Assembly: GCF_040115645.1 (NCBI RefSeq)
Contig: NC_089541.1
Coordinates: 496,001 to 560,000, forward strand
Length of the DNA stretch: 64,000 nt
Direction: 5' to 3'
Source: Euwallacea fornicatus
Lineage: Eukaryota; Arthropoda; Insecta; Coleoptera; Curculionidae
Shown here one piece after another: positions 1 to 11,375 of the stretch (position 1 is the first letter of the stretch; each line of letters begins with the position of its first letter). The notes beneath the pieces were generated by a model, which was not told where the DNA came from, did no database searches, and was given only the letters and a program-made list of their open reading frames with translations. The translations under genes were made by a program, and so were the position numbers.

Positions 1-308
1 CATTGCAACGTGCTCAGCCACTTGCGAATTTTTGAAAACGCATTAATGGCGGCAGCTGTCATTTTTTTCAAAGATCCTAAAATATCTCGAAAACCGTAAA
101 ATTTACGTGTCGAACTTTGCACATGAAAAACGTTCCCCGCTCAACCGAAATCTCATACAATCTACAGGGCGTTCCGTTTAAAGTGTGAGAGTCGACATTC
201 ATTTCCGGTATGATCGGAACTGGTATTTTTACGAAAATATTTAACGCTCCCGCGATCCTTTAAAATTTTCCTTAGTCGCAGTTTTCGATATGCGGACAGA
301 CGCCCGTA
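1..308. mobile_element. Partial fold-back (mariner-type) repeat running off the left edge
   Basis: A terminal-type motif TACAGGGCGTTCC begins at 166. The stretch after it (CATTTCCGGT..., AAAATATTT.AACGC) follows the same order as 24175-24343 of the fold-back element described at 23526-24343. The stretch before it (CTGTCA..., ATATCTCGAAAACCG, GAAAAACGTTC) follows 24025-24174. The homology therefore crosses the motif, so this is one arm of the same repeat family, cut by the window edge. Similarity fades near 308, where GACGCCCGTA could be a decayed outer end. No coding part is visible. Confidence 0.6.
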
Positions 309-1021
309 TTCACGGGACACACTGCGTACTTTACCAAAGACGCATCCGATGGCGATCGACCTGGAAGAGGTGTCGGACTTCACGTTACCGAACAATTCTT
401 GCTATTTCAGGTCCAAACAAGAATCCATTTAAAGCTGTTAAATATCTTGAAAATGTGTCCTTCCTCGGTAGCAATTCTTCCGAATTTGACACTCGCTCAA
501 TTCGAACGTCCAGATCCAGTCGGGGCGGGTGCACCCCCCGTCGCTTTAATTTTTCCAAATTTCCCCCCCGCGCGACGCCGGAAACCGGAAAACGAGTTAC
601 ATCGTTGTTGCAACGTCGCAGCACGCACCCGCGCGCGTCCCCACGTCGCCGGAATCGTCCAAAGACATCTGCATGGACTGAAGTTGCAATTATGGACCGG
701 CCTGCAAAACGTCCCGACGTGAGACCGATTGAACATCTGTCTGACACGCCCGGAAAACGAACGGGAGTCCGGCAAGCGCAAACATTGGAGGAATTGGTGG
801 AATCATTTGTCTGAAGGGTGGAAAACCGCATTTCGAGAAGAAATTAGAAATTTATTAACAGAAATGCGGCGGAGAACGGGAGCCGCCATCAGCGCCGGGG
901 GAGGAAACGCTGGCTAATCATTTTTAATTGTATCATCCGTTCTTGTTGCCGAAATGTGATTTCGCGATTTTTGGCCTCTTCGCTTTGTGCGCGATTCGTT
1001 AGTTTTAAATTAAAAAATAAT

Positions 1022-1025
<4 letters not shown>
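309..1025. other. Unassigned DNA
   Basis: Moderately GC-rich from 500 to 900, with overlapping open frames on both strands. None has recognisable motifs or a consistent codon bias, so I treat them as chance. No repeats or RNA genes were recognised. Confidence 0.4.

Positions 1026-1056
<31 letters not shown>
1026..1056. repeat. A31 homopolymer
   Basis: An uninterrupted run of 31 A follows an AATAATAATT-like stretch. It could be a retroposon tail, but no recognisable retroposon body lies to its left. It sits directly before the candidate exon at 1057. Confidence 0.8.
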
Positions 1057-1060
<4 letters not shown>

Positions 1061-1182
1061 TCGCCAACATTTTCAAATTTGCCGTGAAATCGGCGGTCCC
1101 AGAGGCGTCGCTCCGGGACGGCACGGAGGACGGGGTCGTCGCAAACATCGATCCTTCAGCCTTAGTCCGGCAGTGCATTTGA
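1057..1182 (+). CDS. Candidate terminal coding exon, unknown product
   Basis: Forty-one codons are open from 1057 to a TGA at 1180-1182. The third codon position is mostly G or C (for example GTC TTC GCC AAC, later GTC GTC), unlike the AT-rich surroundings. The conceptual peptide is mixed in composition, with FKFAVKSAVPEA near its start and ANIDPSALVRQCI at its end. I do not recognise the family. The weak point is the left border: an A tract stands where an acceptor pyrimidine tract should be, so the exon could begin a little further right, or the frame may be chance. No donor is needed if it is terminal. Confidence 0.22.
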
Positions 1183-1620
1183 AAATAACTTTTAATTCCT
1201 GTTACTCCGTAATCCCCCCTTTAGCCAGCAATAAATAATAATAAACTAAATTACCAAACACAATGTGACATTAATTAATTCGGGATCAGAACGAATTGTG
1301 TTGTACTGAAAGGTTTCTATAGGCTTTAGATAATATTTCGAATTCCGCCTTCTCGACTAATCCTTTCACTAATTTAGTCGTTTTAAGAGCGAGATAGGGA
1401 GATGTAATTCATCCCATCTATAGACCCAAAGATGATATTGTAGGTGTTTAAATCCTGGTTTAAATTTACTTCCATTATCGTCACTTCTCGTCCCATTTGC
1501 CTACCTAATGAGGCGTCCCAAATGGAGATACTATAGATGTACGGCCGCATATTGATTTCGGATTAAAGTGTCCGGCGTTGCGGGGGGCGGTCGGGAGGGG
1601 CGGGCCTGAGTAGAATTTTT

Positions 1621-1669
<49 letters not shown>

Positions 1670-2093
1670 AAATGAAGCAATTTCCCGTTTTAAATTATTT
1701 CGAAACTCTCCGGAGTCAAATGTGAATTAACGAGTAATTATCACTCCAATATGGCACCATAAAAACTTCGAGACCAATTTGGGAAGTAATTAAAAGAAAT
1801 CCGAGTTATCGGGGAGGAGCGAAATAAAATTCGTCCGTTTCTTTGCCGACTTGTTTTCGAGACAATTATTCTAATGAGAAAGTAAAGGAAAAACTTCAGG
1901 GCGGAAAACTTTTTCCGGATTATCCAGCTTTATGGAAAAGGGGACCAAAACTAGGCGGCAAATTTTTCAGCCCGAAGAGAAAGGGCAAGGGTTCGTTGCG
2001 TGGGGCCGTCGTGAGACTACCGCGAGGGGCACCGACAGGTCGGTCGAAAGATGATTTCGTTTTTGTTTTTTCGATTTTCGCACGCGCGATGTT
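1183..2093. other. Unassigned AT-rich DNA with an A42 run
   Basis: Mostly AT-rich sequence with TTAATTA-type words. An uninterrupted A42 run lies at 1626-1667, just after a G-rich patch (1580-1605). No gene is supported. Confidence 0.5.
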
Positions 2094-2212
2094 GGAATTT
2101 GGAAATTCGGAATTTGGAAATACGGAATTTGAAAAAACGGAATTTGGAAATTCGGAATCTGAAAAAACGGAATTTGGAAATTTGGAATTTGGAAATTCGG
2201 AATTTGGAATGG
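2094..2212. repeat. 15-bp minisatellite (GGAATTTGGAAATTC type)
   Basis: About eight tandem copies of a 15-bp unit, GGAATTTGGAAATTC, with variants (TACGG, GAAAAAACG). Because 15 is a multiple of three, the array keeps frames open on both strands and gives five-residue protein periodicity. This looks like a property of the repeat and is not evidence of a protein. Confidence 0.85.
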
Positions 2213-2329
2213 ATTCTTTGACAAACACGGCCGCGCCACGTATCATTTGAGAGCGTTCGCTTTTTCCACATTTCAATAATGAACAGTGCGCACGTAGTGC
2301 CCCTTTACAGTTTAGTTAGGGAACTTCAG

Positions 2330-3035
2330 TCGAGACGGACAAGAGGCAAATTCGTTCGATCTCCCTATACGAGCCTAAACTGGGCAGTAAAGCAACGGAA
2401 ACGGCTTGAGAAACCGATAATGCTTTCGGTCTCGAAACTGTTCGTGGACGGGTGACCCCACTTTGGTGTAAGAAGTTTCGTAGTGGAAATGAAATCCTCG
2501 AGGATCAAAATGTCGTGGACGTCCATCGGTAATTGACAACGACCAGTTGGAGGCCCCAGTCGAAGCGAACCCCCGTAGAACTATTATGGGAGCTTGCGGA
2601 AGAATTGGACATGACTCGTCCAACATCCCATTGTCCGTCTGCGACAGCTTGGAAAAGCGAAAAAGCTCGACAAATGGGTCAGCGCGGTACTAACTGAACG
2701 ATAAAGTGGAGAAATCGTCGATTTTGAAGTGTCGTCGGTACTCATCTTGCGCAACCATTTCTTGATCGTACTGTGACGTGTGACGAGAAATGGTCCAACC
2801 ATCGACGTTCAGCTCAATGGTCGGACCACGATCGAGCCCCACGACACTTCCCGAAACCACATTTGTACCGAAGGAGGGTCGTGGTAAGCGTGCGGTGGTC
2901 AGCTGCCGGTCCGATCCATCACAGCTTCTTAAATCCTGGCGAAACCGTCACGGCAGAGAGATACCGTCAGCGAATTGATGACCACTACAAGGTATCTCCC
3001 CGGCATTGGTCAACGAAACGTTCTCCATTTGTTTA
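2330..3035 (+). pseudogene. Broken mariner transposase, C-terminal part missing
   Basis: Translated pieces in several frames follow a mariner (DD34D-type) transposase in order. The HTH part has RSGNE..., then DNDQL, then ELDMTRPT. The start of the catalytic domain has TCDEKW at about 2777-2794, which carries the first catalytic Asp, followed by RRRSAQW, then HFPKPHL and WSAAGPIHHSFLNPGET. The first half needs at least three frame changes and contains stops. Homology stops near 3035, before the block that should hold the second and third catalytic Asp, so the copy is 3'-truncated as well as frameshifted. It cannot encode an active enzyme. I could not identify its TIRs. Family assignment rests on known mariner motif order. 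Confidence 0.8.
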
Positions 3036-3421
3036 ATAAAAGATTTTTTGTTCAAAGTTCAAGTTCAAACAATCGAACGCAACGACGTTTGCTTAAAACT
3101 CTAGGACCGGCCTTGCCCTATCGAGAGAAAAATACGATTTTTTTTTTTACTAAAACATCAAAAATTCTGTCTTGTGATGCATCATTGCAAAGGGACCGCC
3201 AAGAGCTTTTAAAAATGGCCAAAAAATGCACAGGTCCGTACTTAAAAAAACTCAAATTGTCGTCATTATCTTAGAAACTAAGCAACATTTAAAATTTCGA
3301 AATTCACTGGTTTGTAGACGTAGGAAAACTACGAAGTTTTCGCATCAAACGTTTTGATGAGAAACCTTTAGTTTGCGATTTATTGAGAAAATTAAATTTG
3401 ACCGGATTTTAGTTTTTTCCC

Positions 3422-3566
3422 GGCAACTCACAAACTAAAAACCATTTGGCAACACTGTCGACAGTTCTCAGAAGAGTATGAAATTCGGCGCATTTTTTCT
3501 CGTTTAACCCCGCAACTCTTGCCGTTTAAGAAGTGGCGATGAGAGCGCATCGGATTTGGAACACCC
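3422..3566. mobile_element. Solo end of a mariner-type element
   Basis: Read on the minus strand from 3566, the sequence begins TACAGGGTGTTCCAAATCC, a typical terminal motif of this superfamily. No matching opposite end was found within about 3 kb. A related 30-bp block (GGCAACACTG..AGCAGTTCGCAGAAGAG) occurs at about 47607-47636, suggesting a dispersed repeat. Confidence 0.4.
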
Positions 3567-3949
3567 TGTAAAACGCGCACATCGCAAATCCTAACGACAT
3601 TTTTGTGAATAAATCGCAGTTCTTCTGAAGTTAATTGGAAAATGAAGTTACGCACTTGTAGCGTCATAAAGTGTCTAATATGCAGTAAAACTAAGCTTTC
3701 GTCGCTAGATTTACCACTGACGTTGATTTATCCATAAGCCGACTGGAAACGCCCTTTTTTTAACTTAAAACGGCGCTCTCAACGACCAAAAAAGACGAAG
3801 TCCGATACAAAGTAAGGCCTCCGCCGGCATCAATTACAGCCCCAATTCGGCCGTCCGCACTCAAAATTTCTATATATATTCCCGCTTACACTATCCTCCC
3901 CCATTCTTCTGACAGTAGCACCGAGGAAGGTACCGTGAACGCGGCCGAA

Positions 3950-4200
3950 CTCCCCTTCGAAGCACGCTCAATTGGGTTCAGATCTGGCGATTGTGCCGGC
4001 CACGACGGAGCGAATTTGCCCGGCGGTCGCGCCACAGTCGCGGAACCAATCTCATTCTCCTATATGGTTTTCTTTCAGAATGTGGGAAGAACGTTCTAGA
4101 ACCTGCCGTCGATCCGGAGAGAAACATCGTCGGTTCGGAGTTTATCTCGATGGATGGTAATGCCCCTCCATGTGCTGCGCCAAAGTCGGTAGACATTTTC
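3950..4200 (-). pseudogene. Tc1-like transposase fragment, catalytic C-terminal block
   Basis: On the minus strand near 4022-3960 one frame reads SWPAQSPDLNPIERA. This is the conserved block around the third catalytic residue (Glu of NPIE) in Tc1-type DD34E transposases. Upstream minus-strand sequence toward 4200 is open in pieces but not clearly alignable by eye. No second catalytic Asp motif (QQDN-like) is visible, so only a short and probably frameshifted scrap survives. Confidence 0.45.
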
Positions 4201-4289
4201 GGAAATTGCCCATTTTGGCTCGCGCGACCTCAACGCGTTTGAGCGTGCTTCAGAGCAGGGTTCTTGGGAACCGGAGCGAATTTCAAGGC

Positions 4290-4410
4290 CGAAATCAGTC
4301 ATTTCGAGTCATCCAACGGGCCTGGAACGGTGCGAACCGGCAAGATCTGAACGACCTGACCGCGAGCGTGGAGAGGTGTTGCGGGACCGCCACGAACGCC
4401 ATTAAATTTG
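4290..4410 (+). pseudogene. Tc1-like transposase C-terminal scrap
   Basis: The plus-strand frame reads VIQRAWNGANRQDLNDLTASVERCC and ends AIKF at 4409. This corresponds to the last ~40 residues of Tc1-type transposases, normally W..I....L..L..SM.RR followed by a short tail. It points opposite to the scrap at 3950-4200, so the two come from different copies or from a rearranged one. No catalytic residues are retained here. Confidence 0.5.
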
Positions 4411-5490
4411 TACGTTTCCTTGCGGAGTTTTTGACAGTTCCTTCCATTACAATTCAGTTTTCGCACGCTTTCAGATGGTTCCTTCCATCGAATCGTTCCC
4501 AAGAAGGTCCCAGGGAATTCGACAAAAATCGCCGTCACGGGTGGGTTCGCGGCACGACTCGGCGCAAACGCATGAGCCACCGACGGACTCTACAATGTTC
4601 CCAGATCTAGGGCATGCGCGCATGCTCCAGCCTCTTTATTATGACCCGGATCGGCAAATAACCCCTAAACAAGGGTATTTTCGTTATTTCCCTTTCCGGC
4701 ATTACTTTTATTCGAGATCGGTTGGAAATCCGAAATGTAAAAGCATACTTGGCGATATTACGTAAGAGCTTTATCGAGAAAAGCCTTCCGTAAGTTTATA
4801 CATATAAATTTATATTTTCATCTCTTATCCTCGTTTTCGGCATAAGTTTCCGTATAACGAAGTACTCATTATCTCCGCATCCACGAAGGGAAAATATCGG
4901 CTTCCCCGGCAACCCTTAAGACAAGAATTAGGGACAGTAAAAACATAATAGAAATAATAATTTAGCCTTTCAAGAGGCAAAGTTATAACAAACTTTTAAG
5001 GACTTTGAGTGTTATTTGAGCCGTTAGCGACTCGGGCGAAAGTTTGCCAAAAAATACTCCCTCCGTGGGAACATTACCCAAGACGCCGCTGATATTAAAA
5101 GGGAAATTTAGACGTCTCCTTGAGGAATTTTCCACCGGGTAATTTATCATTAAAAAAAAAAAGGGAAAAAAAGCGACATTTTATTTTATTTTGCTAAAGA
5201 GGTCGCTAAATTTTCGAAATTGCAAGTGTGAATGACACACGGAAAATTGAGTTATTTGATCTCCGCACCGATTCTCTCCCGAGTTAGGAAACTCGGGAAC
5301 TAATTAGGGCTTGATGGCAATCAATGGGGCCGCGTTCCTCGGCCCTCGCCCATAACGCGTTCTTACGTAACATGGGTTTTTTTCGGATAACTGTTAAGTT
5401 CAGGATCGTTGATCAATTATTCGAATTAGTAGAAGCGAAACTTTTTGATTGATTCCACTCGGCGTCTTCGCCGTGCGATCTAAATAGCGA

Positions 5491-5491
<1 letters not shown>
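4411..5491. other. Unassigned DNA
   Basis: AT-rich, with scattered short frames. Nothing recognisable. Confidence 0.5.
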
Positions 5492-5535
<44 letters not shown>

Positions 5536-5744
5536 TCTCTTTCTCTCTCTCTCCCTCCTTCTCTCTCTCTCTCCCTCCTTCTCTCTCCCCCTCTCTCCCT
5601 CTCTCTCCCCCTCTCTCCCTCTCTCTCCCCCTCTCTCCCTCTCTCTCCCCCTCTCTCCCTCTCTCTCCCCCTCTCTCCCTCTCTCTCCCTCCCTCCCTCT
5701 CTCTCCCTCTCTGTCTCCCCCTCTCTCTCTCTCTCTCTTCCTTC
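5492..5744. repeat. ~250-bp polypyrimidine CT / CTCTCCCC tract
   Basis: Almost pure C and T on the plus strand for about 250 bp. It starts as (CT)n and then becomes a higher-order array of a roughly 20-bp unit (CTCTCCCTCTCTCTCCCC). Arg/Glu-rich minus-strand frames across it are artefacts of the repeat. Confidence 0.95.
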
Positions 5745-6784
5745 ATTTTTGTTAACTCGCATTCAATTTGCCATAAGTAATCGATGGGAAAGCGCTTGGA
5801 AGGATCTGGGCACACATTCCGTCTGGCGGCTTTTAAACTATGTTTATACCAGTTTCCTGAAAGTACCGATTTCGAAGATATATCGCTGCACTTAAAAGGA
5901 AACTACTCCTATGAAAACGCCTTTTGTTCGACTCGGTCAATAATTTAAAAATATCTTCCTTCCATTTATTCCCATCTCGAACCCGAACGAGGAATCAGGA
6001 ACGTGCCACTAAAATCCTGCTGCTGCTCCCTTTGGGAGGGACAATTTATCAGGTCATTGTTAACATTGACCGAAGCTTTTAATTTAGAATCGATAGTCTT
6101 CTGTGTGTACGTAGTTCGTTTTGTGTTTATTTGGACGGAGCGGACGTGACCGCAAGACCGGACCATCGTCCGGCTTTGATTTCGTTTTACCGAAACCGCC
6201 TTGTGCGCCGCAACACCGCGTGCCACGCACCAAGTCGGTCGGTGCCGACGGTCCGCACGAACCCGCGGAACCTTGGTGGATCGGCACCCGCGGAGTGCGT
6301 ATTTGCGCAGGTCCGAAACCGTTTTTACGAGGTGTCAGATTTGCCACGTGGCGATATCGTGGCAACAGCGGTGAACGATCACTTCGTATTGCCACGCACG
6401 TAATACGGCGGTTTGATTTCTCTCTTGCAAATAAATGCATAATAAGCTCTTTTCACTCGCGACCTCGCCGTTTCGTTGCGACATTTATCGCTTTGTTTCG
6501 TGAGGAACACCAACGAGTAACTAAACGTTGTATACAGAACGTGTAAATGTGCGTTCAACGTTCCCGCCATCGCCGTTTTATTATTCGACGTCGATGTCAT
6601 TGCGATGACAGACAGGTGAATTTGACGGACGAGTGAGGTTGGAAATCTGACAAATGGTAAGTTTCGTTGCGCACGCGCCGAGCTTTTGCGAGACCTCGTT
6701 GGAGTTGCAAAGTCGGCACATGGATGGCTGTCGCTGGTCGGTATTGTTACAGAGAGAATTGAGTGCGTTGGTTCAGGTTAGTTC
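5745..6784. other. Unassigned DNA with a GC-rich open patch
   Basis: 6121-6440 is GC-rich and open on both strands for over 100 codons. I saw no domain motif there. A relation to the neighbouring transposase scrap is possible but not shown. Confidence 0.4.
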
Positions 6785-7219
6785 GATCAAAGGCAATCTC
6801 TTTTCGTAACCCCGGGGCTGCAGCTCCTGAAACGCTTTCACCCCACATGGATATAATCCCAGATTTTTTTTTTGACAATTAAATGACAAGCGCTACGCGA
6901 CACGTCCAATAACCGAGAAAGATGCTCATCCAACGCTCGTCTCACATTCCCGACGAATTGCGGGGCTCGCTTAGTTGGTCCACCACTTCCCGGTGATTTT
7001 CTTTGCGCACTGCCGATTTCACGAAGCAATTTCGCGACATAACTCAAAAGTGTCCCGGAATTGCAATTCCAGCACTGCGACGTGGGGAAGTTTTTGACGA
7101 AACCCTTGAAGACCGGGTTGAATTTTATAGGCCCATTTTCCGTTTATGAACTCGCCGTTCCGAAAATAAGACTCGACCGTAAATGCCTTTCGTTCGAGCG
7201 TAAACGCCATTTTCTGCAC
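6785..7219 (-). pseudogene. Mariner-like transposase N-terminal (HTH) fragment
   Basis: Reading down from 7219, the frame begins near MAFTLERKAFTVESYF..GEFINGKW, the start typical of insect mariner-like transposases. After a frame change near 7030 it continues REIGSAQRKSPG, then VRRALDEH, and toward 6840 the second helix-turn-helix half (SRSACHLIVKK). A further frame change leads into FQELQPRGYEKR near 6800. Homology stops at about 6785, so the whole catalytic domain is missing. At least two frameshifts are needed. This is a dead N-terminal remnant. No TIR was found next to it. Confidence 0.68.
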
Positions 7220-9095
7220 TGGGAAAACTTTAACTAACTCACACGCCGAACAGTGGAGTAGTGGAAACGACTGCGTTTAATAAAGACCGACTAATAATGC
7301 CGGTAAACAGAGTTGCGTTTTTAAGTGAGGTTAGGTTGGGTCGTTTACGTCGGAGATTACGCCGAACGTATCAACGACGTACGCTCGAATATTTTCGTGG
7401 CCGATTAGATTGGAAATTTCTCAAGGTACGCGGCGCGCTAACGCCGCGCAGCTTGGAGGTTAGCACGGACAGGAGCAATTAAAGGTTGAAGAGATTATTT
7501 ATTTTTTTTTTTTTTTTAATTAAGCGACTTTGAAAATCGAGTTCACCAAGAAAACTATTAAAAATCGAAATAGAAATTCTGCAATAATTAACAACGCGAA
7601 ACTTGAAAAAAGTCAACTGCGAATTCCCCGAATTTCACCTACCTAAACACATCGGTTCCAACGCTTTTCCTTCTCTTTTTTTAAAGTTTTCCCTAATTTT
7701 CCGCGTTCTCCTCTAATTTAGAGAGCCAATATGGGACCGTTAAAGTTTAATGTCATTTTAAATTGAGGTTCGTTCGAGAAGTGACGTCCCCTTAAGAGCA
7801 TTAAAACAACCGAAATGGCCACGTTCGTTTCGAATTAATTACCACCTTTGAATGAAATACGGGCGGTGGGAGCCACTGTTGTTTTGCACTTTGAAGTTGC
7901 GCGAACGTTAAGGTGGCCTGACGCAGTGACGCGTTTACCTTCGAACCCGATAGGAACTTCCGATATTTCTCAATCGTAGCCGGAACTGACGAACACGCAA
8001 TTGTCACCGAGGAGAGCTCTCTTCCACGTTGTAGTGCCGACGACAGTGGCAACCCCGTGAACGTCACTCGCACGGAGCGGCCGTGCGAGTTCCCGTCCTG
8101 GTGACATGACTGCCCCGTCAGGTCAAGTGTCTCACAAAACATCGCGGCGGTCGACCTAGTGACGACGACAAGGGCGAATTCCTAGAATGCTCATCGCGTT
8201 TTATCAAATTTCCATTTGGGGTACATTGTGATTTCCCCTCCTTGGGGTCTGGGGGGGGGAGGGGGGCTGTCTTAATTAGCGGCCGTTGTCGCGTTTTACT
8301 GCCGATATCGCCGTTTAGGCCTTTTTCCTGTTAATATTCGGAGGGCAAACGTCGTAAAAAGCCGTTTCCATTTTTCACCGTTAACGGCGTCCATTACTTA
8401 ATTCCGGAGCAAAAGATTAAATTTTTTCGGCGCCCCCGGACGACTCGATTTAATAAAACACGAAATCTGGCCGCGTACACTGTGCAATATCGCCCCGTGG
8501 ACAATGCGACCTTTTTCCATTGGTGGAAAAACTCCATTAGAACGGTAAAAACGACAACGTAATTTTAAATCCCCGAAAATTACAAAAACCATACATCCCA
8601 ACGGCCGGATACAGTTGTGCGAGAGTTTTTCGACACCCGCCGGGCCCGAGGAAATAAATTTAATACATTAAAAGTAATGGAGGGAAACAAAAGAAAGTCG
8701 CGGGAGAAAAGAAAAGAAATCTGCAACTCAAATCCGGGGGCCATTCTCGCGCTTATGTTGTGGGGGAGCAGCTGCTGCCCCCGTAAATTTGCGAAACCAT
8801 CACGGCCCGCAACGTCGTCCCGCAGGTTCGGTCATTCATTTTCGTCGCATCACGTCAAATCGTGAGATCTCACTCATCGATCGTTCATCAGGGGTCGAAA
8901 ATCACTGATTTTCTTCCGCGACGTGCCGAAAGGGTCGGTCGCCGCACCGCAACGACTTCGTCCCTGTCCGCCGGGAGACGCGGGAGCGGGAGACCGGCGC
9001 GTCGCGCGAGGGCGATAAGGGTGGAGTCCCACCTCACTGAGGACAACGTGCAATCGCCCCGGCTGATTCGTGTGTCGTTTCCGAAAAAGCAAAAT
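7220..9095. other. Unassigned DNA
   Basis: Mixed composition. A poly-T run lies at 7501-7518 and a G-rich patch at 8245-8268. Open frames near 7801-8142 (minus) and 8862-9128 (plus) have no recognisable motif. Confidence 0.45.
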
Positions 9096-9126
9096 GATAA
9101 TAATAATAATAATAATAATAATAATT
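9096..9126. repeat. (ATA)n microsatellite
   Basis: About ten ATA units. Confidence 0.9.
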
Positions 9127-10314
9127 AACGATCCGCCTCGGGAAGTACATCCTGTGCGTGTGCGTGCGTGCGTGGCGATTCTGGAGGTGTCCGGGCGACA
9201 AACCGATTTGCCCGAATCGCATAATCTTGATATCCGTCGAGGTTTTCTCGGGCAACACCCGAACGTACTGAATAAATAGGAGGACAGGTAGAGTGTGTTT
9301 GCTAAAACAACAGGGGCGTTCGATGGGGCAACAAAAGTATCGGTAAACAATACGTCCGCGGAGGACGGAAAGAAATCAATAGGGACTGAATAATTTCCCA
9401 ACAGCATATTTGTTTTTAGGAAAGCGGAGTACATTGTATTAGGCCCCTATAAATTTTAGAGAAACACGGCCCCAAAGAACACATCTGATGTTTGCCGTTT
9501 CTATTCAAATTTCCCAGTTGGTGTGTTTAATAAAAGTTTTACATGCTTCCGACCTCAGGCGGGGCCTTCGCATAAAACCGGATCCTAGAAAACTGTCTAA
9601 ACCACTGATTCTTTATTCCTCATTGTCCTTTTTTCCCCCCCTCCTCCGTCCCGTGTCCACTCGTGGCTTTGTTTCTTTACTTCAGCTGCCGAACATACAC
9701 GGGGTGGTTCAAATTCGACGCTGATCCCGGGAACTCGGACGGGTGCAGTTTCGGTCGAGTAGATATTGGCAAAGTTGAATCAAGAAACGTATCAATATTT
9801 CAACAATTTTTGTTTAACGAACGGTTTCGAGTTCATATTTGTTATTTACCGGCGTCGGCAATTTTCGTTATTTGCGATCAGTAGTTAAAATCTCAGCGTT
9901 TTAGGCCCGTTCAATCCGACAAATGAGGGAATAAAATCACGAGATCCGCCCTCCGACCTTAATTTCCAATTTTTGCGAAAACGTTCGATTTTCTTCGCAC
10001 CCTAAAAGTGAAAATCTGCCAAAAATTCCGGAACGTTCAGCGTTTCGAGCAACGGGCGGCGGAACGTCGAAAGCCCTAATTTCGAAAAATTTTCGCATTT
10101 TCCACCCTGCGGGTCAAACATCGGAATTCGGAAATCATCAATTTTCCTTCACTTTACGTCGTTTGCCGAAACCACGAAATGTCCATTCTTCACCTCAATT
10201 TTGAGTCTGATTTTTTGAAGAGATTTTTCACTCTTCGCGTCCAACATCGCAACCACTGGCCCGATTTAATTTGTAATTTGTGGCATTTAAAAATGTCTTC
10301 ATTATACAGGGCGG
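9127..10314. other. Unassigned DNA with one possible transposon end
   Basis: At about 9690, ACACGGGGTGGTTCAAATTC resembles the terminal motif of the local mariner-type elements, but no partner end is visible. The rest is unassigned. Confidence 0.4.
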
Positions 10315-10559
10315 TCCCGAAGGGCGCTTTGACGTTGAAGAGGCTGATTCTCCTGATTGTTCCAAGACGAAAACGTTACGTAATCGAGTCTCCCAAAAAG
10401 AGTCGCTTACGAGACACAACGAACGGCACAAGACATGTTTACCGAAACTTGGTACACCTCGGGATAGTCCAAACAGCCCATTTTCCTCCTATTTAGAGGA
10501 AAACGCTGTAGCGTGGAGGTCAGTTCCACGTCAGTTCTTATAGCGGGACGCGCGGCGCG

Positions 10560-11375
10560 CCGCCGCCATTTTCCGAATGGAACGTGTATTGTCGCAATTG
10601 TCGAAAATTGCCGTCGTTTCCCATAAGACATCCGAATTGCCCCACGTGACTCCACTATACGACGTCTTAAACGATCCACAACAACGACTGGCATAGAGTA
10701 AACCGACGATTTTACACGTCCCCTCAGAAAATAATCTGAAGGGGTCGAGTCCGGAGATCTGGGCGGCCACGAATGGTGTCGGGCTGCTGTACCTTCGACC
10801 TGTCAAGTGACCAGCATATATATTCAAGATTCGAACGCTCCCCAGCTGCGAGACGGAAATGCCCCGGGGCCCCATCATGCATAAACAATGGCTGATTCCC
10901 GAATAAGATCGACACATTTTCAAGCAAGATTGGTAGTTCATATTCAATAAAAGACGATAGATATTTCCGTCAAGTGATGGCGGGAGAAAAAGTAGTTCAA
11001 TGAGGAAACCTCCGATAATGCCAATCCAGAGATTTATGGAGGACTGACGTGCTGGTGACGAATTTTGATCGTGGCGTGTGGGTTTTCCTCAGCCCACGCG
11101 TGGCAGTTGGGGAAATAGAAGTTCGGAAAAGTTTCTCTCGTCGGTGAAAATGATAAAGCTGCAAAAGTTTCGCGACTGAATGTGATCAACTGGAAGGGAC
11201 GCTTGCACCCCCCCCCCTGTGTGGTAGGGGGGATGCAGCTGGTTGTCGTTGAAAACCCTTAAGGCCGTTTGATGGCTGATGCTTAATGCAGCACCTGTCT
11301 CAGGAGGAGCAGTGATTTCATCAAAAACCGTTCGCTCCAGTTCCAGTTTCGCAACACTGGCGATGAGTTCTAGCG
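10560..11375 (-). pseudogene. Mariner-like transposase, nearly complete but broken
   Basis: Reading down from 11375 in changing frames: LELERTVFDEI, ISHQTALRVFNDNQLHP (end of the HTH region), FIIFTDERNFSELL (first catalytic Asp), SSINLWIGIIGGFLIELLFLPPSLDGNIY, QPLFMHDGAPGHF (second Asp), a region corresponding to the PDL block, and a tail containing VDRLRRRIVESRGAIRMSYG. The order matches insect mariner-like transposases. At least three frame changes and stops interrupt it, so it is inactive. A terminal motif TACAGGGCGGTCCCGAAGG starts at 10315, about 245 bp beyond the 3' end, and is the likely 3' TIR. CACAGGGTGTGC at 11388 may be a different element's end. Confidence 0.75.

Noticed and set aside
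1843..2276. A protein with pentapeptide repeats
   Set aside because: The five-residue periodicity follows from the 15-bp minisatellite and appears on both strands alike.
5400..5815. Arg/Glu-rich minus-strand frames of 110-120 codons
   Set aside because: They are the translation of the CT tract and carry no non-repeat coding signal.
6121..6546. C-terminal half of the transposase whose N-terminus lies at 6785-7219
   Set aside because: No catalytic motif could be matched in any frame on the expected minus strand.
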